This document shows positions 13,000 to 19,994 of a stretch of DNA of 34,360 nt, piece by piece (the stretch's first letter is position 1; every line of letters begins with the position of its first letter). Source of the stretch: a virus. Under the pieces are notes generated by a model. That model did not search any database. It saw nothing but the letters and a program-made list of their open reading frames with translations, and was not told the origin of the DNA. The stretch lies in IMG/VR virus record IMGVR_UViG_3300042905_001989, positions 1 to 34,360 of that record; one strand, 5' to 3'. Both the position numbers and the translations under genes were made by a program.

Positions 13000-13197
13000 A
13001 TGGACAATATCAAATTAACATCAGTAGTTCCACAGGAACAAAACACTATCTCTTTTGTGCAAGATAATGCTGGAAGAGAAATTTTAAAACTTTGTGAAAA
13101 TGGAGATATTTTCGTAAAAGGTAAACTTGCAGAAAATGACAAAGAAGTTGTTGATGCTTTAAGAGAATTTCTCAAAGGACAAGGTTTCCTAAAATAG
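13000..13197 (+). CDS. Unknown small protein
   Basis: This encodes 65 residues. The C-terminal two thirds (EILKLCENGDIFVKGKLAENDKEVVDALREFLK) read like a small conserved phage/Bacteroidota domain of unknown function. The leader AAACAAAAAACAAAA is typical here. It begins 25 bp after the strong terminator, and no promoter consensus is visible between them. It ends just before the first attC-like site and could itself be a cassette gene, though its upstream boundary is not clear. Confidence 0.7.
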   Translation: MDNIKLTSVVPQEQNTISFVQDNAGREILKLCENGDIFVKGKLAENDKEVVDALREFLKGQGFLK

Positions 13198-13198
13198 C

Positions 13199-13333
13199 AT
13201 ATAACGCCCGATGGCTTTGTGTCCGTTTGGGAATTTGAAATACAAAACTTTAAAATTATTACAAATGCAAAATAAAGAACAAAAAGACGAATTAAGCACA
13301 TCAGCCCAAATGGCACAAAACCATTTGTTGTGC
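13199..13333. repeat. attC-like recombination site 1
   Basis: R''-like ATATAAC (13199-13205) opens the site and R'-like GTTGTGC (13327-13333) closes it. Inside, L'' at 13213-13231 pairs with L' at 13305-13322: 16 Watson-Crick pairs, one G-T, one mismatch and one unpaired T at 13222, similar to the extrahelical bases of attC sites. The segment AGCACATCAGCCC (13295-13307) recurs exactly in site 2. Its outer arms do not pair well with each other, as expected when R'' and R' come from different cassettes. Confidence 0.6.
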
Positions 13334-13474
13334 GATGTTAATGATGAAGATGATTTTGAAGATGAAGAAAGCACTCCACCCGACTATTATGTGTGTATGT
13401 GTTGTGGCAACGTTCAAAGTCATTCATATAGTTGCAATAAGTGTGCTGGACCAATGTCTGAGTGCTGGTATTAA
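13265..13474 (+). CDS. Zinc-ribbon protein in cassette 1
   Basis: I chose the ATG at 13265, an A-rich context, over a start at 13211. The product has 69 residues. The N-terminal ~20 residues are translated from the attC-like site; an acidic stretch follows (DVNDEDDFEDEE), then a zinc ribbon with cysteines in CMCC and CNKC (PDYYVCMCCGNVQ ... CNKCAGPMSECWY). The cassette itself starts at 13328, so its native start may have been TTG at 13328 or lost; the present ORF may be a fusion through the site. Function unknown. Confidence 0.55.
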   Translation: MQNKEQKDELSTSAQMAQNHLLCDVNDEDDFEDEESTPPDYYVCMCCGNVQSHSYSCNKCAGPMSECWY

Positions 13475-13478
13475 TATC

Positions 13479-13608
13479 GCACAACGGTAAAATATTGGCG
13501 AAGGCAGGGAATTGAAGTACTACTGCTGAATTTCGCATTAAAGTTAAATAAATGTACTTCTATTGGTTTTAGCACATCAGCCCTGCTTTTGCCAATATAA
13601 TGTTGGGC
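13479..13608. repeat. attC-like recombination site 2
   Basis: R'' is GCACAAC (13479-13485) and R' is GTTGGGC (13602-13608), the latter a full match to GTTRRRY. They pair at 6 of 7 positions. The L''/L' stem, ATATTGGCGAAGGCAGGG (13492-13509) with CCCTGCTTTTGCCAATAT (13581-13598), pairs over all 18 positions with two G-T. Spacers between R and L arms are unequal (6 and 3 nt). An inner GAAGTAC/GTACTTC pair lies in the loop. The total of 130 bp is within the usual attC range. Confidence 0.68.
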
Positions 13609-13620
13609 GTAGTTTTTATT

Positions 13621-13947
13621 ATGAACACATTTGAATATGCAATAAATTTCTGTTCTAATTTCCCAGACCAAAATACACCTAAAAATGGTGGTGAATATTA
13701 CTTTGAAAGTTCAAATAATATGTCATTTGCAACGGAAGTTCAAAGCGACTTATTTAAACCTCTTGATTATGGTGCAATATTTTATTTTACAAAATTTCAG
13801 AAGGTTTTGATTGATGGTGTTTATGAAAATAAATATGGTCAATTTGCCGGATATTGGTATAAAAACGGCACATATCGTACTCGCAGAATAGAAGAAGTAA
13901 AAAAACTAAATGACACACAAGTCTTGTCTATTGGGTTGTTGCCTTAA
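13621..13947 (+). CDS. Unknown protein of cassette 2
   Basis: I chose the ATG at 13621 because the earlier in-frame ATG at 13600 lies in the recombination core site. The product has 108 residues, rich in Phe, Tyr and Asn, with no membrane segment and no known motif. It fills the cassette between R' (13602) and R'' (13954), as single cassette genes do. Function unknown; cassette proteins are commonly orphan. Confidence 0.65.
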   Translation: MNTFEYAINFCSNFPDQNTPKNGGEYYFESSNNMSFATEVQSDLFKPLDYGAIFYFTKFQKVLIDGVYENKYGQFAGYWYKNGTYRTRRIEEVKKLNDTQVLSIGLLP

Positions 13948-13981
13948 AATTACGCCCAACAAGCATATTTACGCATAAAAA

Positions 13982-14200
13982 ATGAAAACAACAATGAAAC
14001 CAAGCCAATACCAAAAAGACCTAATAGCCAAAATCTCCAGCGAGATAGCAGGCTGGGCAAGCACTAATGACATTGATAGTTCAAGCCATTGGAATCTGAT
14101 ATGCGAGTTCTGTGAAAGCCTTGAGCTACAAGAAAATGACGAGAAATGGTTAATCTACTCATTGGAAGAAATCATAGACTTAATTAAACGAACAAGATGA
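13982..14200 (+). CDS. Unknown small helical protein
   Basis: This encodes 72 residues with several acidic helices and no recognised motif. An alternative start is the ATG at 13994. It begins 22 bp after the truncated attC-like half site and overlaps the next gene by ATGA, so it belongs to the following operon rather than to the cassette. Confidence 0.65.
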   Translation: MKTTMKPSQYQKDLIAKISSEIAGWASTNDIDSSSHWNLICEFCESLELQENDEKWLIYSLEEIIDLIKRTR

Positions 14201-14442
14201 AACAAGAATTTAAAACTTGCACGGATTGCAACATAAGTTATAACATAGACAACTTTCCTTCGGGCAAAAGAAAGTGTACGGATTGCTTTAGTGCTAACAG
14301 GAAGATAGTGAGGCAAGAGTTGGCAGAGAGAAATGGGTGTAGAAACTATGCCCACTACTTGAAGATGAAAAGAATAGAAAAAATCAACAAAGATAAAAGT
14401 CAAGTAGCGTGGGCTGAAAATCTTTTAAAAACTTATTTATGA
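14197..14442 (+). CDS. Small zinc-finger protein
   Basis: This encodes 81 basic residues. CTDC at 8-11 and CTDC at 27-30 form a zinc site around a short hairpin (NISYNIDNFPSGKRK), a layout shared with the N-terminus of phage HNH-type proteins, but there is no nuclease domain. Coupled to both neighbours by ATGA. Nucleic-acid binding is likely; the specific role is unknown. Confidence 0.7.
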   Translation: MKQEFKTCTDCNISYNIDNFPSGKRKCTDCFSANRKIVRQELAERNGCRNYAHYLKMKRIEKINKDKSQVAWAENLLKTYL

Positions 14443-14762
14443 TAAATATATTGATGGTAATTTTAGTCTTAAACTCCAGCCACAAGGTTTCGTTTTATAG
14501 CGACCCGTTCCACGGCAGGAAAACAGCCAACGGTGAAGTGTTCGACAAGAACAAGCTAACGTGTGCTGCTTTAAAACACTACAAGTTTAGAGATAGATTA
14601 AAAGTAACTAATCTAAAAAATAACAAGAGTGTAATAGTAACAGTAAATGATAGAGGTAATTTTAAAAAGTACGGCAGAACCTTGGACTTGTCCGAGGCAG
14701 CATTTAAGAAAATAGGAAATTTAAAAAGGGGAGTATTAACAGTTAAAATTGAAAGATTATGA
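14439..14762 (+). CDS. RlpA-like double-psi beta-barrel protein
   Basis: This encodes 107 residues. After a short hydrophobic start (MINILMVILVL) that may act as a signal or anchor, the RlpA-like barrel is clear: SFYSDPFHGRKTANGE (18-33), AALKHY, VTVNDRGNF (67-75) and GRTLDLSEAAF (79-89), ending GVLTVKIERL. The conserved Asp of VNDRG is present. Bacterial RlpA is a septal lytic transglycosylase acting on glycans without peptides. In a phage it could help wall entry, lysis or septum interference. It is coupled to neighbours by ATGA and is far from the lysis block. Confidence 0.82.
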   Translation: MINILMVILVLNSSHKVSFYSDPFHGRKTANGEVFDKNKLTCAALKHYKFRDRLKVTNLKNNKSVIVTVNDRGNFKKYGRTLDLSEAAFKKIGNLKRGVLTVKIERL

Positions 14763-15061
14763 CAAAAGAAAAGTACGGCATTGAGCTTATTGGCAAAGGA
14801 ATGTGGGTTTGGGATGATGATATTACAAAGGCAAAATTTAGAATGAGCGTAACAGGTAAAACTACATACGCATCAGACACAAACCCAAACGAGCCAAAAC
14901 AGCCAAAGGTGGGAGACATAGGCTACTTCTGGGATGATGAGGAAAGTTACCTTTGTAGTGTTTTAAAAAAAATAGTCCATGATGGCAGACCAGCTTACTA
15001 TTGTAGCTTAGGTTTGTGGTTTACCAATTTTTCAAAAGAGAAACAACCATGGATGAAATAA
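14759..15061 (+). CDS. Unknown protein, paralogue 1
   Basis: This encodes 100 residues. It shares KYGIE, MWVWD-DI, TNPNEP, VGDIGYFWD and the end NFSKEKQPWMK with the next gene, so the two arose by tandem duplication. Aromatic residues are abundant. Function unknown. It overlaps the RlpA-like gene by ATGA. Confidence 0.72.
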   Translation: MTKEKYGIELIGKGMWVWDDDITKAKFRMSVTGKTTYASDTNPNEPKQPKVGDIGYFWDDEESYLCSVLKKIVHDGRPAYYCSLGLWFTNFSKEKQPWMK

Positions 15062-15086
15062 AAAACAATTTAAAATAAATAAAAAA

Positions 15087-15470
15087 ATGAGCAACGAAGA
15101 AATTAAGAAAAAGTACGGAATTGAACCCATAATGAAAGAAATGTGGGTGTGGGATTACGATATAAAAAAAGGGGCAAGATTAGAATTTGTCCTTTTTAAG
15201 GAAGTCAATAGAGACCCAGAATACACATTATTATATTTTACATGGCATAAAAATTCAACGGTGGGTATAAATACAAACGTTTCAGAAACAAACCCGAACG
15301 AGCCACAAGAGCCACAAGTGGGAGATATTGGCTATTTTTGGGATTTCCAAAACGCTTATGCTTACGGTGCATTGATAAAGATTTATCAAAACCAAACCCA
15401 TAAATATGCGGCTTGCACCAATTCCTTTTTTATTAACTTCTCGAAAGAGAAACAACCTTGGATGAAATGA
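15087..15470 (+). CDS. Unknown protein, paralogue 2
   Basis: This encodes 127 residues, the longer copy of the preceding gene: same start and end blocks, with an extra ~20-residue insertion in the middle (about 30-55). It has its own A-rich leader (AAATAAATAAAAAA), and overlaps the next small ORF by ATGA. Function unknown. Confidence 0.72.
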   Translation: MSNEEIKKKYGIEPIMKEMWVWDYDIKKGARLEFVLFKEVNRDPEYTLLYFTWHKNSTVGINTNVSETNPNEPQEPQVGDIGYFWDFQNAYAYGALIKIYQNQTHKYAACTNSFFINFSKEKQPWMK

Positions 15471-15598
15471 AAATAAACGAAGATTTATTACAGAAAATAT
15501 TGCAGATTAAACAAAACGAAAAGAAACCTTTAAAAAGAGGCTTTAAAACGTGGCTTAAATACATTTACAATTACAAAAGCGAAAGTTTGTCTCTATGA
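15467..15598 (+). CDS. Small basic protein, 43 residues
   Basis: The product MKINEDLLQKILQIKQNEKK... is basic and helical. Its start overlaps the previous stop (ATGA). Its last 28 bp overlap the 3' end of the convergent minus-strand gene. Function unknown. Confidence 0.5.
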   Translation: MKINEDLLQKILQIKQNEKKPLKRGFKTWLKYIYNYKSESLSL

Positions 15599-15741
15599 AT
15601 GGAGAATCTATTGCCTTTGACGTTTTGGACGATACATACATCACCATGCCAGCACAGGATGGTAACGATGTCACCAGCGGAGGCATATTTTAAATCCTTT
15701 TTGTAGGAAACCTTATCTTCTAAAACTTTGTATTTTTGCAT
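15571..15741 (-). CDS. Lone minus-strand small protein
   Basis: I chose the ATG at 15741; a longer frame from 15861 only adds low-complexity sequence across a hairpin. The product has 56 residues: MQKYKVLEDKVSYKKDLKYA then SAGDIVTILCWHGDVCIVQN, ending RFSIHRDKLSLL. The AGD-V-I---HGDV-IV---G-RFS pattern looks like a small conserved phage beta domain of unknown function. A minus-strand TATATTTG at 15815-15822 could drive it. Confidence 0.6.
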   Translation of the reverse strand: MQKYKVLEDKVSYKKDLKYASAGDIVTILCWHGDVCIVQNVKGNRFSIHRDKLSLL

Positions 15742-15786
15742 AAAAAAACTTGCTATCTTAATTAAAATAGCAAGTATGTTTTTTTT
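15742..15786. terminator. Bidirectional terminator-type hairpin
   Basis: ACTTGCTAT (15748-15756) pairs perfectly with ATAGCAAGT (15767-15775). A T8 run follows on + (15779-15786) and a T7 run on - (15742-15748). It would end the rightward accessory transcript. On the minus strand it lies between the promoter-like element and the start codon at 15741, as an attenuator would. Confidence 0.7.
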
Positions 15787-15814
15787 AACCTTAAAATATA
15801 TAACAATGAAAAGA

Positions 15815-15822
15815 CAAATATA
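15815..15822 (-). promoter_or_regulatory. Minus-strand -7 element TATATTTG
   Basis: On the minus strand the sequence reads TATATTTG, an exact TAnnTTTG match, 73 bp upstream of the minus-strand start codon. No -33 TTTG at normal spacing is seen. Confidence 0.4.
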
Positions 15823-15849
15823 ATAATTAATTTTACATAAAAATGAGTT

Positions 15850-16305
15850 ATGGGATTTCAAAAGGGGAACGAATATTATAAACTAAGAGATACTGATGGT
15901 AGGGAATGTATTTATGATAACCCTAAACAATTAGGAGAAAAAGCTAAGGAGTATTTCGAATGGGTACTAAATAACCCGTTTATTGAAATTGATTACAAAG
16001 GTAAAGATGCCATAAAAGTAGAAATGCCTAAAATGCGTCCTTTTTCAAAGGGTGGACTTTGTACTTTTCTTGGTATTGTTGAAAATACATTTAAAAATTA
16101 CAAAAAAAAGGATGATTTTTTGCTTATCACTACACACATAGAGCAAATTATAGACACACAACAGTTTGAAGGAGCAGCTGCTGGACTTCTAAACCCGAAC
16201 ATAATTGCTCGTAAGTTAGGTCTTATAGATAAGACTGATGCTAATATATCTGGCGAAGTATCAATAGTTTGGCACGAACAAAAAACTTACGACAGTGAGG
16301 CTTAG
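15850..16305 (+). CDS. terS: Terminase small subunit
   Basis: This 151-residue protein recognises phage DNA for packaging. Residues about 56-125 (RPFSKGGLCTFLGIVENTF ... QQFEGAAAGLLNPNIIARKLGL) match the DNA-packaging gp3-like terminase small subunits: helical DNA-binding region, then a conserved segment ending in the NIIARKLGL block. The large-subunit gene overlaps its last 11 bp, the usual arrangement. It opens the virion gene block after the hairpin at 15742-15786. Confidence 0.87.
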   Translation: MGFQKGNEYYKLRDTDGRECIYDNPKQLGEKAKEYFEWVLNNPFIEIDYKGKDAIKVEMPKMRPFSKGGLCTFLGIVENTFKNYKKKDDFLLITTHIEQIIDTQQFEGAAAGLLNPNIIARKLGLIDKTDANISGEVSIVWHEQKTYDSEA

Positions 16306-17605
16306 TAAAAAACAAACTATTGCCTTAGATTATTTAGAAGATAATCAAACTATTGAATTACTTTTTGGCGGTGGAGCGGGAGGTGGAAAGTCAATACTTG
16401 GGTGCTATTGGCAAATAAAACAAAGATTGAAATATCCTGAAACAAAAGGATTAATTGGTAGAGCCTCATTAAAAACTTTAAAAGAAACCACTTTGCAATC
16501 TTTCTTTTTTGTAGCAAAAGAACAGGGGTTAAAGGCTGGCACACATTACAAGTATAATCAGCAGTCTAATATTATTTACTTTACAAACGGTAGCCAAATA
16601 TTATTAAAAGACTTATTTCTTTATCCAAGTGATCCCAACTTTGATGAACTTGGTTCGTTGGAAATCACAGATGCATTCATTGACGAATGCAACCAAATTG
16701 TGGAGAAAGCTAAAAATATCGTTAAGTCAAGAATAAGGTATAATTTAGACCAGAATAATTTAATACCAAAAATCTTGATGACTTGCAACCCTGCAAAAAA
16801 TTGGACATATTCCGAATTTTACCAACCAGCAAAAAAAGAAACTTTAGCAGAAAATAAAAAGTTTATTCAAGCGTTACTAAGTGACAATCCAAATATATCA
16901 GAACATTACCGTAACAACTTACTTACCTTGGATGAAAATTCAAAACAAAGATTATTGTTTGGGAACTGGGAATATTCAGATGACCCGACTATTTTAATAC
17001 CTTATGAAAATATTTTAAATTCATTTACAAATACATTTGTAGAAAAAGGCGAAAAGTACATAGTTGCAGATATAGCTCGATTTGGTCGTGACAAAACAGT
17101 GATAGGTGTATGGAGTGGTTTTAGATTGTTTAAGATAGTTACAATAGCTAAAAGTGGATTAGACGAAGTAAAAGAAGTATTAGAAAGATTAAGGATTGAA
17201 AACCAAATACCATTAAGCAATATAATAGTAGATGAAGATGGAGTAGGTGGTGGCGTTGTTGATTTTGTAAAGTGCAAAGGGTTTGTTAATAATTCAAGTC
17301 CATTGGAAGTAAAAGGAATAAAACAAAATTATGCTAATTTAAAATCACAATGTTATTTTGGTATAAGTGATAGAATAAACTCTAATCAAGTTTATTTTGG
17401 CGTTGATGGAGAACACAAACAAGCAATTGAAGAAGAACTCCAGCACGTCAAGCAGAAGAACATGGACAAAGATGGCAAAAAAAGTGTTTTATCAAAGGAC
17501 GACATAAAAGAACAGTTAGGGCGTTCTCCAGATTATGCCGACATGATAGCCATGCGATATTGGTTTGAATTAAAGGGAAAATACAACCTTTGGGATATTT
17601 CGTAA
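16295..17605 (+). CDS. terL: Terminase large subunit
   Basis: This 436-residue packaging motor has an N-terminal ATPase and a C-terminal nuclease. Walker A is GGGAGGGKS (25-33). Walker B is AFIDEC with D130-E131. The RNase-H-type nuclease aspartates are visible as VADIARFGRD (D259), IIVDEDGVGGG (D313) and PDYADMI (D413/D416). The length is normal. Overlap with the small subunit gene is 11 bp. A consensus promoter for the portal gene overlaps its 3' end. Confidence 0.95.
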   Translation: MRLSKKQTIALDYLEDNQTIELLFGGGAGGGKSILGCYWQIKQRLKYPETKGLIGRASLKTLKETTLQSFFFVAKEQGLKAGTHYKYNQQSNIIYFTNGSQILLKDLFLYPSDPNFDELGSLEITDAFIDECNQIVEKAKNIVKSRIRYNLDQNNLIPKILMTCNPAKNWTYSEFYQPAKKETLAENKKFIQALLSDNPNISEHYRNNLLTLDENSKQRLLFGNWEYSDDPTILIPYENILNSFTNTFVEKGEKYIVADIARFGRDKTVIGVWSGFRLFKIVTIAKSGLDEVKEVLERLRIENQIPLSNIIVDEDGVGGGVVDFVKCKGFVNNSSPLEVKGIKQNYANLKSQCYFGISDRINSNQVYFGVDGEHKQAIEEELQHVKQKNMDKDGKKSVLSKDDIKEQLGRSPDYADMIAMRYWFELKGKYNLWDIS

Positions 17606-17621
17606 TTAAATTATACATTTG
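17589..17621 (+). promoter_or_regulatory. Consensus promoter before the portal gene
   Basis: TTTG (17589-17592) and TACATTTG (17614-17621) are 21 bp apart; both match the consensus. The start near 17626 leaves about 13 nt before the ATG at 17639. It gives the head genes their own transcript, starting inside the end of terL. Confidence 0.75.
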
Positions 17622-17638
17622 CATTTAAAACATTAATT

Positions 17639-19027
17639 ATGGGGGCTTTAAAGTGGTTAGGGTTAAATAGAAAGAAGGCTATTGAGGTGCAAGACCCGCA
17701 AGTGGTCAAAATTGTTTATAACGGAGATTTTGGCGGTTATAGACCTTTGGTTTATTTCGGAGACGAAACGCAAATATACATAGACCATGGATTTTTAGGC
17801 AATCACGTTATATTTACCATCACAGACTGGGTGGCTCGTAAAATGGCATCAGTCAGCCCGATTGTTTACAGGGTAAAGAACAAGACAGCTCTAAAGCAAT
17901 ACAAAGCTTATCAATCTAATTTCAATGTCAAGAATATTGCCAAAATTAATGAGTTAAAGAAAAAAGCTTTTGAAACGGTAGAACTGGAGGATCACCCATT
18001 AGTTGAATTGCTTAATAAGCCAAACCCGACACAGAACTGGGATGAGTTCGTTTACGGATATTTAGTTTACAAAAAATTTGTAGGGCGTTGTTTTATCAAA
18101 GGTTCAAGGGTAGAAAATAGCGTTAGAACAAAAGGATTTCAGCAGATATACTTACTACCTGCCCAGCACATAATTTCGGAATCAGGAGAGGGAGCGACAG
18201 TAATAGCCAACTATGCAGACAAAAGGCAACCTCTTAATAAGATAGCAACAGAGGAAGTTTGTGTAATAAAAACCTTTTCACCAGTTGCTGGAGGTTTTGA
18301 TGGCACTTCGATATTTAAGTCAGCCAGAAAGCTATTGCAAAAATCATCGGATGCCTTAGACGCAGAAACTGAAACCATGCAGAACAGAGGGGCAAAGAAA
18401 ATAGTTTTCCCAAATCTTACACCAGACCAGCTTAGTTCTATAAGTATGCCGAGCGATAGCCAAGAGAGCAACGCAAACGAGAAGCTAAGGAAAACTATTA
18501 AGGAAGCAGGAAACGGAGGCATAGCGTTAAATTCTATACCTTTGGGTTCACTTGACCTTGGTTTAAGTCCAATCGATTTAAATATACTTGCATCAAAGAG
18601 TGTGGATGATAAAGCATGGTGCAGTTTGTTTCACGTAAACTCAATGGTGGTGCTTAATGACCACGAATCGGCAAGTTACGACACAATGCAACAGGGCAAA
18701 GTTTCAAGTGTAACAGATGGCGTAATACCAGAACTTGAAGCATTAAAGAACGGATTAAATTCGTGGTTATGCCCAAGTTATGGCGAAGACCTTTACATTG
18801 ATTTTGATTACACAGAGTTTCCCGAGATGTACGAGGAACTGTTTAAGGTTGCTGAAAGGTTGATGAAAACAGAATCGGTAACTATTAATGAAATCAGAGA
18901 CGTCATCAAGTACGATGCCTATACAGGTGAAAATGCGGACAAGATTTTAGTAAGTGGTAGCAAAAAGATTCTTGATGATATTATGTTTGATTTGCCACAG
19001 GTACAAGGTTCTAACTTAAATCTATGA
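17639..19027 (+). CDS. Portal protein, HK97 type
   Basis: This 462-residue protein forms the dodecameric DNA channel at one capsid vertex. The sequence has the HK97 portal features: DHPLVELLNKPNP (from about 120), a mid-region with YLLPAQHI and FSPVAGGFDGTSIFKSARKLL, then the ALNSIPLGSLDLGLSPIDLNIL region and HVNSMVVLNDHESASYDTM, before a C-terminal helical segment. It follows terL with its own promoter, and its stop overlaps the MuF-like gene by ATGA. Confidence 0.92.
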   Translation: MGALKWLGLNRKKAIEVQDPQVVKIVYNGDFGGYRPLVYFGDETQIYIDHGFLGNHVIFTITDWVARKMASVSPIVYRVKNKTALKQYKAYQSNFNVKNIAKINELKKKAFETVELEDHPLVELLNKPNPTQNWDEFVYGYLVYKKFVGRCFIKGSRVENSVRTKGFQQIYLLPAQHIISESGEGATVIANYADKRQPLNKIATEEVCVIKTFSPVAGGFDGTSIFKSARKLLQKSSDALDAETETMQNRGAKKIVFPNLTPDQLSSISMPSDSQESNANEKLRKTIKEAGNGGIALNSIPLGSLDLGLSPIDLNILASKSVDDKAWCSLFHVNSMVVLNDHESASYDTMQQGKVSSVTDGVIPELEALKNGLNSWLCPSYGEDLYIDFDYTEFPEMYEELFKVAERLMKTESVTINEIRDVIKYDAYTGENADKILVSGSKKILDDIMFDLPQVQGSNLNL

Positions 19028-19923
19028 CCAAGCAAGAGAAAGTATTATTATCAAAGGCAATTCAAAGGGAACTTATTAAGGTAGAAAAAAAAGGTTATAG
19101 AATCTTTTACAATGCTTTAAAAGAATCAGCTGAAAGAGTAATGCCATATTACGAACAGAGGGGCGTAATGGACACATTATTCTCTTTGAATGTACTTTTA
19201 GATACAGAGCCAATCGCAAAGGCTTATGAAGAGTTCTATTCACAATCAATGACCAGCTTATTAGTTTCTAATCTTAGGATAATGATTAGGCAAGTTGGAG
19301 GCAAATTAAACAAAGATGCAATCCAAGATATTAATATAGGGTTTAGAAGTGAAGAGATAATTGCACAGACAGCAGACGAAGCTAAAAAGATGGGGCTTGG
19401 TGCAAACATTGTAAAAATCAATGATTACACCCGAGCGTTAATAAAAAAAGAAATTGAAGATGGTTTAGCCTTAAACCTAACCAAAGACCAAATAGCCCGA
19501 AACATCAAGAAAGTTACAGAAGGCACTATTTCAAAGATGCGAGCGTTACGGATAGCACGAACAGAAACCACACACGCCAATAGTAAGTCCACCAAAGTAT
19601 TATCGAACGGAATCCCATTTAAACAAAATAAAATTTGGATTCCACGACTTGATGGCAGGGAAAGACCAGAGCATGGAGCAATGATGGGTAAGCCTGCAAT
19701 TCCCAAGAACGAATTGTTTTTAGTCGGTGGTGAATACATGGAATATCCAGCAGATCCAAAGCATGGTGCAGGTGCTTCAAATATTGTGAATTGCAGGTGT
19801 AGCGTTCATTACATACCAATAGCACCAACGGAGGAGGAACAGGCAATAACTGAAAGACCAAGTGTTTTGAATTACCTTAGAAATCTACTGAAAGGACTTC
19901 TGTTAAAAATAATTTTAAATTAA
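19024..19923 (+). CDS. Head morphogenesis protein, SPP1 gp7/MuF-like
   Basis: This 299-residue minor head protein is delivered into or bound near the portal. The MuF/gp7 domain is visible near 175-260: RALRIARTETTHANSKSTKV, KIWIPRLDGRERPEHGAMMG, GEYMEYPADPKHGAGASNIVNCRC. The N-terminal part is helical. The C-terminus (about 280-299) is short and hydrophobic. Coupled to the portal gene by ATGA. Confidence 0.9.
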   Translation: MTKQEKVLLSKAIQRELIKVEKKGYRIFYNALKESAERVMPYYEQRGVMDTLFSLNVLLDTEPIAKAYEEFYSQSMTSLLVSNLRIMIRQVGGKLNKDAIQDINIGFRSEEIIAQTADEAKKMGLGANIVKINDYTRALIKKEIEDGLALNLTKDQIARNIKKVTEGTISKMRALRIARTETTHANSKSTKVLSNGIPFKQNKIWIPRLDGRERPEHGAMMGKPAIPKNELFLVGGEYMEYPADPKHGAGASNIVNCRCSVHYIPIAPTEEEQAITERPSVLNYLRNLLKGLLLKIILN

Positions 19924-19940
19924 TCGTTTTTTTAATGCAC

Positions 19941-19969
19941 AAAAAAAACTACCGACAAAGTCAGTAGTT
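19941..19969 (-). terminator. Terminator for the minus-strand HTH gene
   Basis: AACTACCGAC (19947-19956) pairs with GTCAGTAGTT (19960-19969) with one mismatch and a 3-nt loop. On the minus strand it is followed by T8, so it ends leftward transcription from the HTH gene at 19995-20174. The plus-strand T-run is poor. Confidence 0.72.
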
Positions 19970-19994
19970 ATTAAATTTACCTTAACAATTAAAA

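Larger units (their letters stand above)
13328..13960 (+). mobile_element. Two-cassette integron-like array without integrase
   Basis: Cassette 1 spans 13328-13602 and carries the zinc-ribbon gene. Cassette 2 starts at 13603, carries the 108-residue gene and ends with the R''-like GCCCAAC at 13954-13960, after which the attC site is missing. In each cassette the leading R' matches its own trailing R'': GTTGTGCGATGTTAAT (13327) against ATTAATATCGCACAAC (15 of 16), and TGTTGGGCGTA (13601) against TACGCCCAACA (11 of 11). This is what site-specific G^TT insertion of circular cassettes produces. No integron integrase is in the window. Confidence 0.6.

Noticed and set aside
12541-13316. Two minus-strand ORFs (12541-12840 and 12894-13316) across the noncoding and cassette region
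   Set aside because: They run through the tRNA-like elements, the terminator and opposite clear plus genes, with low-complexity products; no start signals seen.
15595-15693. Plus-strand 32-codon ORF coupled by ATGA to the gene at 15467
   Set aside because: It is antisense to the better supported minus-strand protein at 15571-15741, which shows a domain-like pattern.
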